DNA from: Rugalucina vietnamica
Lineage: Eukaryota > Mollusca > Bivalvia > Lucinida > Lucinidae
NCBI GenBank assembly: GCA_964017185.1
Contig: OZ024871.1
Span: forward strand, 30,232,488 to 30,296,487
Length of the DNA: 64,000 nucleotides
Direction: 5' to 3'
Shown one piece after another: positions 31,809 to 44,536 of this stretch (the stretch's first letter is position 1; every line of letters starts with the position of its first letter). The notes beneath the pieces were generated by a model. The model was not told the DNA's origin, ran no database searches, and was given only the letters and a program-made list of their open reading frames with translations. The position numbers and the translations under genes were made by a program.

Positions 31809-32379
31809 TGGACGGGGGCCAAAATCAATAAAATCTCCAGCAGGAGATGTGCTGCGAATTTAGCCAAGAATGCATTTTTGTTTGCATGCTTTGTTGTTTA
31901 AAGGAAATTTTCAAAACCACCGATAAACTATCCGAAAATGCCAAATTCCAAAATATTGTAAAAACAAAATACGGATTCTATAAAATACTAAATGTTTTTT
32001 GTCGTCAATTTTCCCACTGAAAAAAGTTACAATTTTACACCGTTTGCACGCCCCTCCCCACGAACAAAAATGCATTATCATCCACACTCTTGAATTTGCT
32101 GCACAGTCGAAAATTTGGTACAATGTATATGAATATTAAGCGAAATAAGTGTTAGACATAGAAATAATTCTAGTTGATCATAAAAATTACCGAAGCAAGG
32201 GTGGCGCAAGACTTCAGGTTTTCTTCATCTTGTGTTGAAAAGATAGGAGCCTTGCACATGTGTAATGCTAGCCCATAGCCAGTTAGCAAACGAAACCGTT
32301 ATTCCAATGTGGAGTGCTCCCAATTCTTTGACACAAGACGAAAGTGCAGCATACTTATATCATCAACTACTACATTAGA
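31809..32379. other. No feature recognised
   Basis: AT-rich, with no repeat family identified. Confidence 0.4.
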
Positions 32380-33265
32380 CTGTGACAGTGACCTAAGACT
32401 ACCTTGTGGTAAAGGTTTGGTCATACTAATATTGTGAAAATGGACTCATTTACTTACTGATTGATGAGATATAAGACAAAATCACTGAACCATGAAGTAA
32501 GGCTACAGTGACCTTAAGACTACTTTGGGGTCAAAGGTCTGGTCATGGTCAATCATATTGTGACAGAAATGTGGTCATATACGTTATAACAGAGTGGTGA
32601 GCTGTAAGGCAAAATCACTGAACCATGAATTTAGGTCACAGTGATCTAAGACTAAGTTCTGGTCATGCTCACTCATATTGTGAAAGAAGTAGGCGCATAT
32701 ACCGAGTGATGAGATATAAGACAAATCACTGAACCTCAGTGATCTAAGACTCTTAGATCACTGAGGTTCAGTGATTTGTCGTATACTAGTTTGGGCTTAA
32801 AGGTCTTGTCATACACACTCATAATGTTAAAGAATTTTGCTCATATACCGAGTGATGAGATATAAGGCAAAATCACTGAGCCATGAAGTGAGGTAACAGC
32901 GACCTCAGACTACATTAGGGTCAAAGGTCTGGTCATGCTCACTCATATGGTAAAGAAGTATGTTCATATACCGAGTGATGAGATGTAAGGTAAAACCAAT
33001 GGACCATAATATAAGGTCACAGTGACTGTAGACAACTTTGGGGTCAAAGGTCTTGTCACACTTTTAAACTCATATTGTGAAAGAAGTTAGCTGATATAGG
33101 GAGTGATAATTTAGGACAAAATCACTGAACCATAAAATGAGGTCTAAGACTACTTTTTGGTCAAAGTTCTGATCATGTTCATATACTGAGTGATGAGATG
33201 TAAGGCAATATCACTGAACCATGAAATGGACTCAAAGGTCTGGTCATACTCACGCATAATCTGAA
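32380..33265. repeat. Degenerate tandem repeat, about 95-155 bp units
   Basis: Seven units with GAGTGATGAGATATAAG, AAAATCACTGAACCATGAA, 'ggtcaaaggtctggtcat' and 'actcatattgtgaaagaag'. Spacing between GATGAGATATAAG words is irregular. A perfect palindrome lies inside. Confidence 0.8.
32720..32780. repeat. Perfect 61-bp palindrome
   Basis: The left arm starts GACAAATCACTGAACC and ends CAGTGATCTAAGA; after one central C at 32750 the exact complement follows. Arms are 30 bases, without a mismatch. Confidence 0.95.
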
Positions 33266-33308
33266 AGTAAGAAAACATATTGATTTGGTATCAAGATATT
33301 TTTGACAC

Positions 33309-33605
33309 TGGGGGCCTGGATAGTGTAGTGGATAACACATCCGCTTGTCACCTCAGCAGTACAGGTTCAAATCCGGGTCAGGACATGTGACAGGGGGTGG
33401 TCGCCCATCCAGGTTTGGTGATTTTCCCAGTTTGGTGATTTTATCCGTATTCTCCATTTCCTCCACCATGTTTGACCACATAACGCCATCATACAAGCAA
33501 GAACCCTCATATAAAAGTTCCTCGGACATTTAAACTATATGGCACACAAGTCAGTGTCACAAAGTTGAAAGACGAATGAACAACCATCTTTCTAAGCTGT
33601 TCCTA
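33309..33605 (+). mobile_element. tRNA-derived SINE
   Basis: The head resembles a tRNA gene with an A box in TAGTGTAGTGGATAACAC and a B box GGTTCAAATCC at about 33364, as used by RNA polymerase III. A CT-rich central part follows ('ccgtattctccatttcctcc'), then a weak A-rich end. It is not a functional tRNA: the anticodon arm does not pair well and the sequence continues into a SINE body. The 3' limit is approximate. Confidence 0.65.
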
Positions 33606-33989
33606 TTTAGAAATAAAAAGAATTTAAAACAAACAATATTTAATGGTTTTCTAGATTTTGATCCCTAGCCCCACCCCTGGCTCGGACCCATGGAAATAGG
33701 CTTATAGAAATATTTAAACAGAAAAGGTAATTGTGAAGGTTTCTAGACTAGCCCCACCCCGGAGTATGGACCTTGGGGCCATGGAATAAAAGCCAGCCCT
33801 ACAGGATATCTAATGCTTTCTGTTCAGTGGCTGTCAAGTTATGGACTTCTTAAAAACTAACACAAGTGTGACCCACACAGGAATGCAGACAATCAAGGAG
33901 ACTACAATAGCTTGCAGTTTGTGCAGTCAATGGTCCATGAGCTATTTAAGATGTCGGTACCACCTGACCTGAACAGAGCCCCCCGGACT
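33606..33989. other. No feature recognised
   Basis: Contains two similar 'ctagccccacccc' segments (33668, 33752), possibly a decayed repeat. Confidence 0.35.
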
Positions 33990-36720
33990 TTTTCACAATT
34001 TTGGCATGTATAGAATTAGATAAAATCGGGGGGACTTTTCTAGGTGGTAGCTTTATGGTTAAAATCTTCGAGTTTATTCTAGTATACCCCCTTCATTTGT
34101 CTGTGTTTTTCTTAAGTTTTCTTCAATTTTTGGAACAAGATAGTCAGCTTGTTCATATGTCTTATTATATGACATGGCTATCAATTATTGTCATATCAAT
34201 CATTTGATACCAATTTTAGCTCTCTAGGACTTTTGGCTGCTGAGATATAAACGTTTCTGTTCTAATTTTCTGTCATTTTAGCTAATATTTTAAGTTCTCA
34301 TCAATATTCAACACTAAGAAAGCCTAGTTTTTCATAAATCTTATCTTATGATTACAGAACAATACCATAGCAATCATTTGATACCAATTTCGGCTCTCTA
34401 TAACTTTTGGTTGCTGAGTTATAAAGATTTTTTTGGGGGGGGGTATACCCCTCCACTTTTTTCTATGATTTTTCTCTAATATTTATATTTTTATCAATAT
34501 TCGAAAAAAGTAAGTCAGGTTGTTTGTGTGTCTTACCACGTGATTTTAGAACATTATCTTATTGAGATAGTAGCAGTTTTATTGGTATTCCCCCTTCGTT
34601 TGCAAGTGATTTTTCTCTTATATCTGAAGTTCTTTAATATATTTGAGAAACAAGAAAGTCAGCTTGTTTATATACTTGTTCCATGGTTATAGAATATTGT
34701 CATAGCAATCATTTTATAGCAATTTCAGCTCTGTAGAGCCTTTGGTAACTGAGATATCAGCAGTTTTATTGATATACCCCCTTCTTTGCCAGTGATTTTT
34801 CTCCTATATCTTAAGTTTTCTCAAATATTTGAGCAGCAAAAAAGTCAGCTTGCTATATACCTTTTACATGGTCATAGAATATTGTCATATCAATTATTTG
34901 ATACCAGTATCAACTCTCTAGGACTTTTGGTTGTTGAGATATATATGTTTCCTTTGGTATACCCCCTATATTTTTCTGTGATTTTTTATCTAATATTTTA
35001 AGATTTCATCAATATAAACACTAAGAAAGTCTATTTTTTCATAAATCTTATCTTATGATTATAGAACATTACCATAGCAATCATTTGATACCAATTTAAG
35101 TTCTCTATATTTTTTGGTTGCTGACGTATTAGGTTTTTGGTGGTATACCCCCTCAATTTTTCTGTGATTTTTTCTCTAATATTTAAAGTTTTTATCAATA
35201 TTCAAAAAAAGTAAGTTAGATTGTTTATGTGACTTACCAAGTGATTTTAAAACGTTATTTTAGCAATCATTTGATACCAATTTCAGCTTTCTTGCACTTT
35301 TTGTCGATGAGATATTAGCAGTTTTATTGGTATACCCCCTTCGTTTGCAAGTGATGTTTCTCTTATATCTTAAGTTCTTTTAAATATTTGAGCAACAAGA
35401 AAGTCAGTTTGTTTATATACGTGTTACATGGTTATAGAATATTGTCAAAGCAATCATATTATAGCATTTTCAGTCTCTAGAACTTTTGGTTTTTGAGATA
35501 TATACGTTTCCGTTGGTATACCTCCTATATTTTTCTGAGATTTTTTATCTAATATTTAAAGTTCTCATCACTATTTCATCAATGAGAAAGTCAAATTATT
35601 TATGTTTTTATCACATGATTAAAGAAAGTTATTCTAGCAATCATTGGATACCAATTTAAGCTCTCTAGATCTTTTGGTTACTGATATATTAGCAGTTTTC
35701 TTGGTATACCCCCTTCGTTTGCCAATGTTTTTTCTCCTATAGCTTAAGTCCTCTTAAATATTCGAGAAAGAAAAAACATATTTTGTTTATATACCCTTTA
35801 CATGGTTATAGAATATTGTCATAGCAATCATTTGATACCAATTTCAGCTGTCTAGGACTTTTGGTTGCTGAGAAATATACGTTTCTGTTGGTATACCCCC
35901 TATATTCTTCTGAGATTTTTATCTAATATTTAAAGTTTTCATCTATATTCCAACAATGAGAAAGTCAAATTATTTATGTTCTTTATCTTATGTTTATAGA
36001 ACATTATTCTTGCAACCATTTGATACCAATTTTAGCTCTCTAGAGCTTTTGGTCACTGATATATCAGCAGTGTTATTGGTATACCCCCTTCGTTTGCAAA
36101 TGTTTTTCTTCTATAGCTTAAGTTCTCTTAAATATTCGAGAAACAAGAAAGACATTTTATTTATATACCCTTTACATGGTTATAGAATATTGTCATAGCA
36201 ATCATTTGATACCAGTTTCAGCTGTCTAGGACTTTTGGTTGCGCAGATATATACATGTACGTTTCCGTTGGCATACCCCCTATATTTTTCTGAGATTTTT
36301 TTATCTAATATTTTAATGTTTAATATAAAAATGTTCTCATCTATATTCCGCTCATGAGAAAGTCAAATTAATTATGTTTCTTATCTAATGATTATAGAAC
36401 ATAATTCTAACAATCATTTGGTTCAAATTTTAGCTCTATAGAGCTTTTGGTCACTGAGATATCAGCAGTTTTATTTGTATACCCCCTTCGTTTGCCAGTA
36501 ATTTTTCTCCTATATCTGAAGTTCCCTTAAGTATTTGCGCTGCAAGAGAGTCAGCTTATTGATATATCTAATTGTATAATTATAAAATATTGTTATAGCA
36601 ATCATTTGATACCGATTTCTGTTCTTTATGACTTTTGGTTCTTGATAAATACATGTTTTTGTAGGTATACCCCACCATTTTCTGTGATTTTTCTCTAATA
36701 TTTAAAGTTTCAATGTTTGA
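33990..36720. repeat. About 187-bp satellite, block 1 (two alternating unit types)
   Basis: GGTATACCCCC recurs at about 34773, 34958, 35143, 35331, 35517, 35705, 35892, 36080, 36272, 36478 and 36666, with spacing mostly 185-192. Each unit also has GCAATCATTTGATACCAATT and 'ctctctaggacttttggttg'. Units with 'gcagttttattgg..cttcgtttgc' and with 'acgtttccgttgg..ctatatttttctg' alternate over most of the block. Not coding. Confidence 0.95.
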
Positions 36721-36764
36721 ACAGCACAAAAGTCGGACTTTTAATGTATCTTATTATGTGGTCT

Positions 36765-37850
36765 AGGAGCCAAAATGAAAAAAATTCGTCCTGTTCCACC
36801 CCCCAGGAAGAAAAATTCCATTGCTACCATGCATTAGGCATACATCTAGGGTGCTTAGAAAACCATGTTTTACTAAGTTGTCTGTGGTCATATTTTCAAA
36901 ATAGACATGTAAAGTATGTTACCGCTGGGATGACAATAAAGTACAATAAAACATTATGCGAATTATATTTTACTGTTGATCCATTTGTTCACCACATAGT
37001 AAGTGTTTCAAGTTCAAATGCTTATAATATAATATAATTAACACAGTTTTGAGACATTTGGTATGCCACAAACATGTTACATATGATTCCCACGTTACCT
37101 ACGTTACGTTTTATACAAATTGTACATAGTCTTAAGACATAACTAGAAACTGTTGCATTTTGGTACATGTGAACAATATATATCATGTATCACTTGTCAT
37201 GGATCCAGCTCAATATCTACATAAGATGTTTTGGAATACTCCCAGGTTTATAGAACACAATTCTGTAGGGAACATATACTAGAATTCCAACATTTGCATT
37301 ATAAGACAAAAAAAAAAAACAACACACACTGTTTTGTTAGATACTAGCTATATGCGTTCATTGGAAACAACTATTGATGGACTGGTTAAGCTTTTGTGTC
37401 AGTAATAGGATTATTATATTTACCATCAAATCTTGTGTGCGAGTGTGAAAATTGTTACTCATTGCTGGTAACATATATAACATGTACATGCATGTGCATG
37501 TATATGGTAACCGACATATTGACTGGCTCTTTCGCCTACAACTTTAAGCTTAAATAATGATTTAGTCATACCTGACTAATGATAAAAGAAAATAGTCATA
37601 TTACTGTTGCTCATAAACCTGTGGGGCGTTTGGATGAAGCGGCCTTTTGAATGCGTTACATATGTGACATGTTGCCAATGTTATGAGAATCTCCATAAAA
37701 TAAACATTTTGTATATTTTTATGAAGTTCAGTGTTAAAACAAACACAAAAATTAGCAAATAAGAAAAATAAGCTAAACAGCTGCTTTTTTATGAACATTA
37801 TTCATTGTACAACATATGGTAACGTATGTAACAAAATATGCAGTAGACAT
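36765..37850. repeat. Segment interrupting the satellite; inverted homolog at 40.5-41.1 kb
   Basis: 36768-36890 ('tctaggagccaa', 'ttccaccccccaggaaga', 'accatgttttactaagtt') matches the reverse complement of 41010-41130. The rest carries palindromic words such as GTTACATATGTGAC (37655) and GTAACGTATGTAAC (37818). The satellite resumes at about 37850. Confidence 0.7.
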
Positions 37851-39704
37851 TCAATGGGAACTAATATCTAAAGTTCTCATTGATACTTGAACACCAAGAA
37901 AGTCATAAAAATTAAATTTCTTATCATTGGGTGAACGTTCATTGTCCAAGCAATGATTTGGTTTTAATTTCAGCTCTCTAAGGCTTTTGGTTGCTGAGAT
38001 ATTAACGATTTCGGTGGTATACCCCTTCCATTTTTCTGTAATTTTTCTATAATTTTGAAGTTCTCATCAATACTCGAAAAATAAGAAAAGCAGTTTATTT
38101 TTGTTTCATATCACTTGTGTATAGAATATGATCCTAGCAATCATTTGATTCTGATTTCAGCACTCTAAAGCTATTGGTTGCTGAGATATCGCCAATTTCA
38201 TTGGTATACCCCCTTCATTTGTCTGTGTTTTTTCTCTTATGTCTTAAATTTACTTAAGTTTTTGCAACACGATAGTCAGCTTGTTCATATATCTTATTAC
38301 ACAGTTATAATTTATTGTCATATCAATCATTTGATACCAATTTCAGCTCTCTAGGACTCTTGGTTGCTGAGATATAAATGTTTCCGCTAGTATAGCCCTC
38401 TAGTTTTCTGTGATCTTTATCTAATATTTTATGTTCTTATCAATATTCGAAGAACAAGAAAGTCGAATTATTAATTCATCTTTCACATAGTTATAGCAAA
38501 TTATCATAGCAATCATTCGATTCCAATTTCAGCTCTTTGTGCTTTTTGGTTGCTGAGTTATAAACGTTTTTGTTGGTATACCCCCTCCATGTTTCCGTGA
38601 TTTTTCTTTGATATTTAAAGTTTTTATTAATTTTCGAAATTCAAGGAAGTCAGATTGTTCATATGTCTTACCACGTGCTTATAGAACATTATCATAGCAA
38701 CCATTTGTTACCGATTTCAACTCTCTAGAGCTTTTTGTCACTGAGATATTAGCAGTTTTATTGGTATACACCCTTCATTTGTCAGAGAATTTTCTTTGAT
38801 ATCCTGAGTTTTCATAAATATTTGAGCAACAAGAAAGTAGCATGTTAATGTATCTTATCACATGGTTATAGAATATTGTCATAGCAATCATTTTATACCA
38901 ATTTCAGCTCTCTAGGACTTTGGGTTGCTGAGACATATACATTTCTGTTGGTATACCCCCTATATTCTTCTGAGATTTTTATCTAATATTTAAAGTTCTC
39001 AACAATATTCCAACAACAAGAAAGTCAGATTATTTACGTGTCTTATCACATGATTATAGAACATTATTGTAGCAATCATTTGATACCAATTCCAGCTCTC
39101 TAGAGCTTTTGGCCACTGAGATATTAGCAGTTTTATTGCTATACCCCCTTCATTTGGCAGTGATTATACTCTTATATCTTTAGATTTCTTAAATATTTGA
39201 GTAAAAAAGAAAGTCAGCGTATTTATACGTATATATCATAACATGGTTATAGAATATAGTCATAGCAATAATTTGATACCAATTTCTGCTCACTATGGCT
39301 TTTGGTTGCTTAGGTATAAGCGTTTCGGCAGGTATACCCCCCTCCATTTTCTGTGATTTGTCTATAATATTTTAAGTTTTCATCCATATTCAAACAGCAC
39401 AAAAGTCTGATTATTTATGTATCGTATTTTGGCGTTTTAGAATGTTGTCATAGCAATCATTTGTTACCAATTTCAGCTCTCTTTACCTTTTGGTTGCTGA
39501 GCTATAAATTTTACTGTAGGTATACCCCTCCGTCGTTCTGTGATTTTTCTCTAATACTGAAAGTTCTCATCAATATTTGAACAACAAGAAAGTTGATTTC
39601 TTTCTGTATCTTAACACAATATTATACAACATTATCATAAAAATCATTTTATACAAATTTCAGCTCTAGTTTTGGTTGCTGAGATACCAGCAATTTTGTT
39701 GGTA

Positions 39705-40033
39705 TAGCTCGGCAAATAGGTCACTGTAAGGGCGTTACATTATGAATACGTTATTGGGTATGGTCTACTTTTGACCTAGGTAAAAGCTTAAGGTACACAG
39801 TTGAAAGACTCAACTCAAATGTTGTCCGTTAGAATGAAAATCCGAGTTAGTCTAGTTTACTGGATTGGACAAAATAGGTAGCTGATCTTTAACGGTAAAA
39901 TACGCGACAGCGCTCTAGGCTGACTGAATTCGACTTTTCTATTATCTCCCAACTTGAACAGATGAACTAGCCGACCACGCCCAGATATGAATATTAAAGT
40001 TGCCGCTCATACAGTGACCCATTTGCCGAACTA
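39705..40033. mobile_element. TA-flanked MITE inside a satellite unit
   Basis: Ends TAGCTCGGCAAATAGGTCAC and GTGACCCATTTGCCGAACTA are inverted repeats. Removing the element and one TA restores the satellite word GGTATACCCCC exactly, so target duplication is TA, as for Tc1/mariner. 329 bp, no transposase. Confidence 0.85.
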
Positions 40034-40559
40034 TATACCCCCTTCATTTATCTGTTATTTTTCCCTAATATCTGAAGCTCTCTTAATAATTTAGCATTAA
40101 GATAGTCAGCGTGTTAACTTATCGTATTACATGGTTATAGAACATTGTCATAGCAATCAGTTGGTACCAATTTAAGCTCTCTAGAGCTTTTGGTTGCTGA
40201 GATACAAGCATTTGTGCTGGTATAATCCATTTTTCTGTGATTAGTTTCTAATATATAGAGTTCACATTAATATTCGAACACCAGGAAGTCAGTTTTATAT
40301 TTATATCTTATTTCGTGGTTATAGAGCATTGCCAAAAGCAATCATTTGATACCCGTACTTCTGCTCTGTAGTTCTAACAGTTGCCAAGATAGGTGTTTCA
40401 CATTGCTTCCTCTGCTTATTAGGGCAGTAGGTGAACACTGTGTGATTTTACCTGACACAAATGGGCATTAAACTGATCCTCCGACCCAACTAGCGCACAT
40501 GTGCATTTGTTCTAAGGTTGCAAGGTACATCCTATAACCCACCTACTTACAAATGGCAA

Positions 40560-41145
40560 TAGATTGTGGATAAGAAATCTGTCATTCATCATACATATGC
40601 GACATTTTTCATGTATGTTACATACGTGACATTTATTATGCTTGTTACATACGCAACAGATTTTAAACTCACAACCATATGTATTCAATTATGAATGAGA
40701 AGTTTTCTTCCTACTTAATATACACTGCATTCATCGGGAGAATGAATATTAATCATGTACCTGAAATAATAACGTTCATACATGTATATCTGGAGCTAGC
40801 AAATGTAACATATGTAACAGTTCTGAACAAACTCACTCTAAATTTGATCGAAAACAATTAGTTTTTCAGTGTACAGTAAAACATGACAAGAGTTGTGTTC
40901 TTTTCTTGACTTTTGCACACAAATCATTATAATGTGTTCTCACAGCCCGAGAACTCCAGGTTTGCAGGTTACGTAAGTGACAGGCCATTTACAGACTTAT
41001 GACCACAGAAAACTTAGTAAAACATGGTTTTCCAAGACCCTGAGACATGTCCCTAACTAATGGTAGTAACCAAGTTTTTCTTCCTGGGGGGTGGAACAAA
41101 CTTTTAAAATAACCCATGTATCTCAGATTGGCTCCTAGACCAATG
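40560..41145. repeat. Inverted homolog of the 36.8-kb segment
   Basis: Reverse-complement match to 36768-36890 near its right edge; carries TGTTACATACGTGAC (40616), TGTAACATATGTAAC (40804) and GGTTACGTAAGTGAC (40968). Confidence 0.65.
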
Positions 41146-41950
41146 TCGTTTTAGAATGTTATCATAGCAATCATTTGTTACAAACTTCAGCTCTCTATGG
41201 CTTTTGGCTGCTGAGCTATAAACGTTTCTGTAGGTATACCCCTACATTGGTCTGGGGTTTGTCTCTAAAATTGAAAGTTCTCATCAATATTTGAACACCA
41301 AGAAGGTCAAAATCATTCTGTATTTTTTTCACATTAATATAGAACATTATCATAACAATAATACAAATTTCAAGTCTTTGGAGTTTTTGGTTGCTGAGAT
41401 ATCTGAATTTCGTTGATTTTCCCCTTCGTTTATCTGTTATTTTTCTCTAATATCTGAAGTTTTTTTTTAATATTTGAGCCTTAAGATAGCCAGCTTGTTT
41501 ATATATCTTATTACATGGTTATAGAGCATTGTCATAGCAATCATTTGATACCAATTCAAGCTCTTTAGAGCTTTTGGTTGCTGAGATATAAACAACTGTG
41601 CTGGTATTCTCCATTTTCTGTGATTTTAGTCTAATATATGAAGTTTTCATTAATATTCGAACACCAGGAAGTCAGTTTGATAATTATATCTTATTACATA
41701 GTTATATAGCATTGCAAAGGCAATCATTTGATACCTATTTCTGCTTTCTAGGTCTATCAGTAGCCAAGATACATGTGGTAATATAGGTGTACCACCTTAC
41801 TATCTGCGCTTATTAGGGGTTGTATTGAACACTCTGTGATTTTAGGTGACACAAATGGGCATTAAAGTGATCCTCTGACCAAACTGGCACCCTTGAGCAT
41901 TTGTTCTAAGGGTTAAAATTACATCCTATAACCCAAACCAAACCCTTCAA

Positions 41951-42724
41951 ATCGCAATATAATTATTTTCCCTTTGTAAATCCTGATTTTCGTCATTTTC
42001 ATTAATATTCATGAAAATGCAAATGAGATGATTTTCACTTAGGCAAATGGCATCAAAAAATTTGTCAAATATAATAATTGATACAATAACAAGGAGCCAC
42101 AATGATAGTTTAGGCCTGAAATTAGTTTTTTATGGGATAATTGATTATTAACTTTTTTTTTTTTCATTTTAATGTTTTAATGAAAATTCATGAATATGCA
42201 AGTAAGATAATTTCCATTAATTATCACAGGATAAAAGGGATATGTCTAAGCTTAAGAATGAGACCAAGTTCAATGGTCTAGGATAAAAAACAATTGAGAT
42301 ATTTTTCAATTTTCTATGTGTATCCCCATTATTGACGCAAAAATTGAATATTTAGAGTAATTTCATAAAACATAGCGTAAAACGCAAACGCCTCAACTTT
42401 CAGGTGGCAGAAAACAAGATTTGATAGCTTTTTCAATGTACTTTTAGAGAATAATAGTGTAGAAATTCCCCTTGGGGAGGAAAAGGGGATATGGATAGCT
42501 AGAAGACTATTCCCTACCGTTTTTGTGTTAAAATGACGTTTTTTTTAATTATGGGGTATCGTAAATAACGTGTCGTTTCACCATTAAAGCTACCAGCAAT
42601 GCAAGTCCCCCCGATTTTTTACAAGTCTACAAGCATAGTCCTACATGAAAATCATAAGGGGATTTGTTCAGGCTAGATGGTACCGACCCCCAAAATTTAC
42701 GGTATTGGCTCATGGACCACAAGC

Positions 42725-42775
<51 letters not shown>

Positions 42776-42899
42776 GCTATGAGTTATTAACATTTATGAA
42801 ATCCACATATAATCATATATATAAAAAAATGAAGCTTTCATTTATATATCAGAGAAAAAAATGTATGTTTTGAGTGAAAATGTTAAAAAAAACTAGAAA
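41951..42899. other. AT-rich spacer with poly(T) run
   Basis: Poly(T) of about 48 bases at 42727-42774. Segments near 41985-42010 and 42175-42205 resemble each other ('ttcatgaaaatgcaaatgag' / 'ttcatgaatatgcaagtaag'). No gene seen. Confidence 0.45.
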
Positions 42900-43780
42900 A
42901 TGTGTTTATGAAACACTATGCCCCCAACTGGTAAGTCACTTTCAAGATGTAAAAATGTCCAAAAAATGACTAAGTTCAAATTGTAAAAAAAAAAAAGTGA
43001 CAAAAATTAATCTGAGGAGTTTATCCCAACAACATGCATATCTTCAAAGCATGGTCACAATGTCTGCAAAGTTTCAAAAGTATCAGTATTAAATTGTAGG
43101 AGGAGCTGCGCACACAAGGTACCCTCTATCCATTCAATAAAATGCCCGAAAAAATGACTAAGTTCAAATTGTGAAAAAATGACAAAAAATAATCCAAGGA
43201 TTTTATCCAAACCACATGCATATCTTCAGACCATGCCCATAACACATGTAAAGTTTTAAAAGAATTGGCATGAAACTGTAGGAGGAGTTGCGCACACAAG
43301 GTACCCACTGCCCATTCACTTTCATTGTGAAAATGCCCGAAAAATGGCTAAGTTCAAATTGCAAAAAAGTGACAAAAATTAATCTGAGGATTATATCCAA
43401 ACCACATGCATATCTTCAAAGCATGGTCACAACATCTGTAAAGTTTCAAGAGAATCGGAATAAAACTGTAGGAGGAGTTGTGCACACAAGGTACCCACTA
43501 TCTATTCACTTTATCAAGAATTAAAAAGGGAAATAACTCTCACAGAATGGGCCCCTAGCCCCTTGAATTTACCTGAAAGAAAAAATACGGGTCCTCTTAA
43601 TTTTCATATACAAAATTTCAAGATCTAGCTATAACAGTTCCTGACCGAGTGCTAAGCGTTACTCATGCATCACAGACAGACAGACAGACAGACAAACAGA
43701 CTGACTGATTGACTTACTCACTGCAAGGACAGACCCAAACCAATATGCCCCCTCAACTTCTTCGAAGTTGGGGGAATAAT
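42900..43780 (+). mobile_element. Pearl-like repeat: three 190-bp units, (GACA)n, 3' hairpin
   Basis: Three tandem units (from about 42930, 43135 and 43325) share 'atgactaagttcaaattg', 'accacatgcatatcttca' and 'gtaggaggagttgcgcac'. They are followed by a GACA microsatellite at 43675-43695 and a terminal hairpin, CCCCCTCAACTTCTTCGAAG then TTGGGGG. This order matches pearl or Helitron-related non-autonomous elements of bivalves. No coding sequence. Confidence 0.65.
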
Positions 43781-43802
43781 CAAAAAGGACTAGAGCATTT
43801 AA

Positions 43803-44357
43803 CGCCTGATTTTGGCCTCAGATTTTGTCAAAAAATAAATTTTAGAATTTAGGTGAGAGAACTATTCCTCAAAACAGCCATATGCCTCCTCTATTAAAAA
43901 CAAGGACAAGTACTCCATTCATCCTACAAGCATTGCCATGGCAACGCCCAGAAGAACTATAGATAGAGCATATTCTGCACTTTTGGGTCTATTTTCGACC
44001 ATTTCTGAACACATTTTTTAATTTTTAAGTGCCAGCCCACACTCCGAACAAAATGATACTTAGCATGCAATATCCCTGGGTGATACTTCATAATTATTTC
44101 ACAATAAGAAATTGTTCGTCGCGTGGGCCGGTAGTTGAAAATGATGTTGAATGGTGAAAAATTGACCCAAAATTGCAAAAAATGGTATTTCTATGCTTTT
44201 TGGAGCGTTGCCATGGCAACATGTGTAATTTGAACATGATAGCTGTGCTAGAGTTTATAAGCAGGGACCTATACCTGCTACAATGTATTTGCAAAACGTC
44301 TCTGCTCAAAATTCCAAAATTCAGTTTTTTATCAACACATGAGGCCGAAATCAGGCC
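43803..44357. mobile_element. TTAA-flanked MITE with RFX X-box motifs
   Basis: TTAA at 43799-43802 and 44358-44361; ends CGCCTGATTTTGGCCTCA and TGAGGCCGAAATCAGGCC are inverted repeats. 555 bp. Contains ATTGCCATGGCAAC (43932-43945) and GTTGCCATGGCAAC (44207-44220). Confidence 0.8.
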
Positions 44358-44536
44358 TTAAATTCCCTAGGCCTTTTCCAATGAAATTTTCAATTTTCGC
44401 TTCTGAAAAAAATCTCTGTATATAGTATGGGCAAGTTCTGGTAATGGAGACATCCGGAAACTTTATTTTCGACAACACCCTTGAAGAACAACAAAGTATT
44501 CAACTGTAACTGTTACTGGCTAGCCTCAACCAAAAA

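Larger units (their letters stand above)
37850..41780. repeat. About 187-bp satellite, block 2
   Basis: Same unit as block 1, more diverged and with insertions at 39705-40033 and about 40560-41145. About 540 bp (40020-40560) is repeated at 41400-41950, including non-satellite sequence 'gtacatcctataaccca'. Confidence 0.9.

Noticed and set aside
33309-33380. Functional tRNA gene
   Set aside because: A and B boxes are present but the stems are poor and the sequence continues as a SINE.
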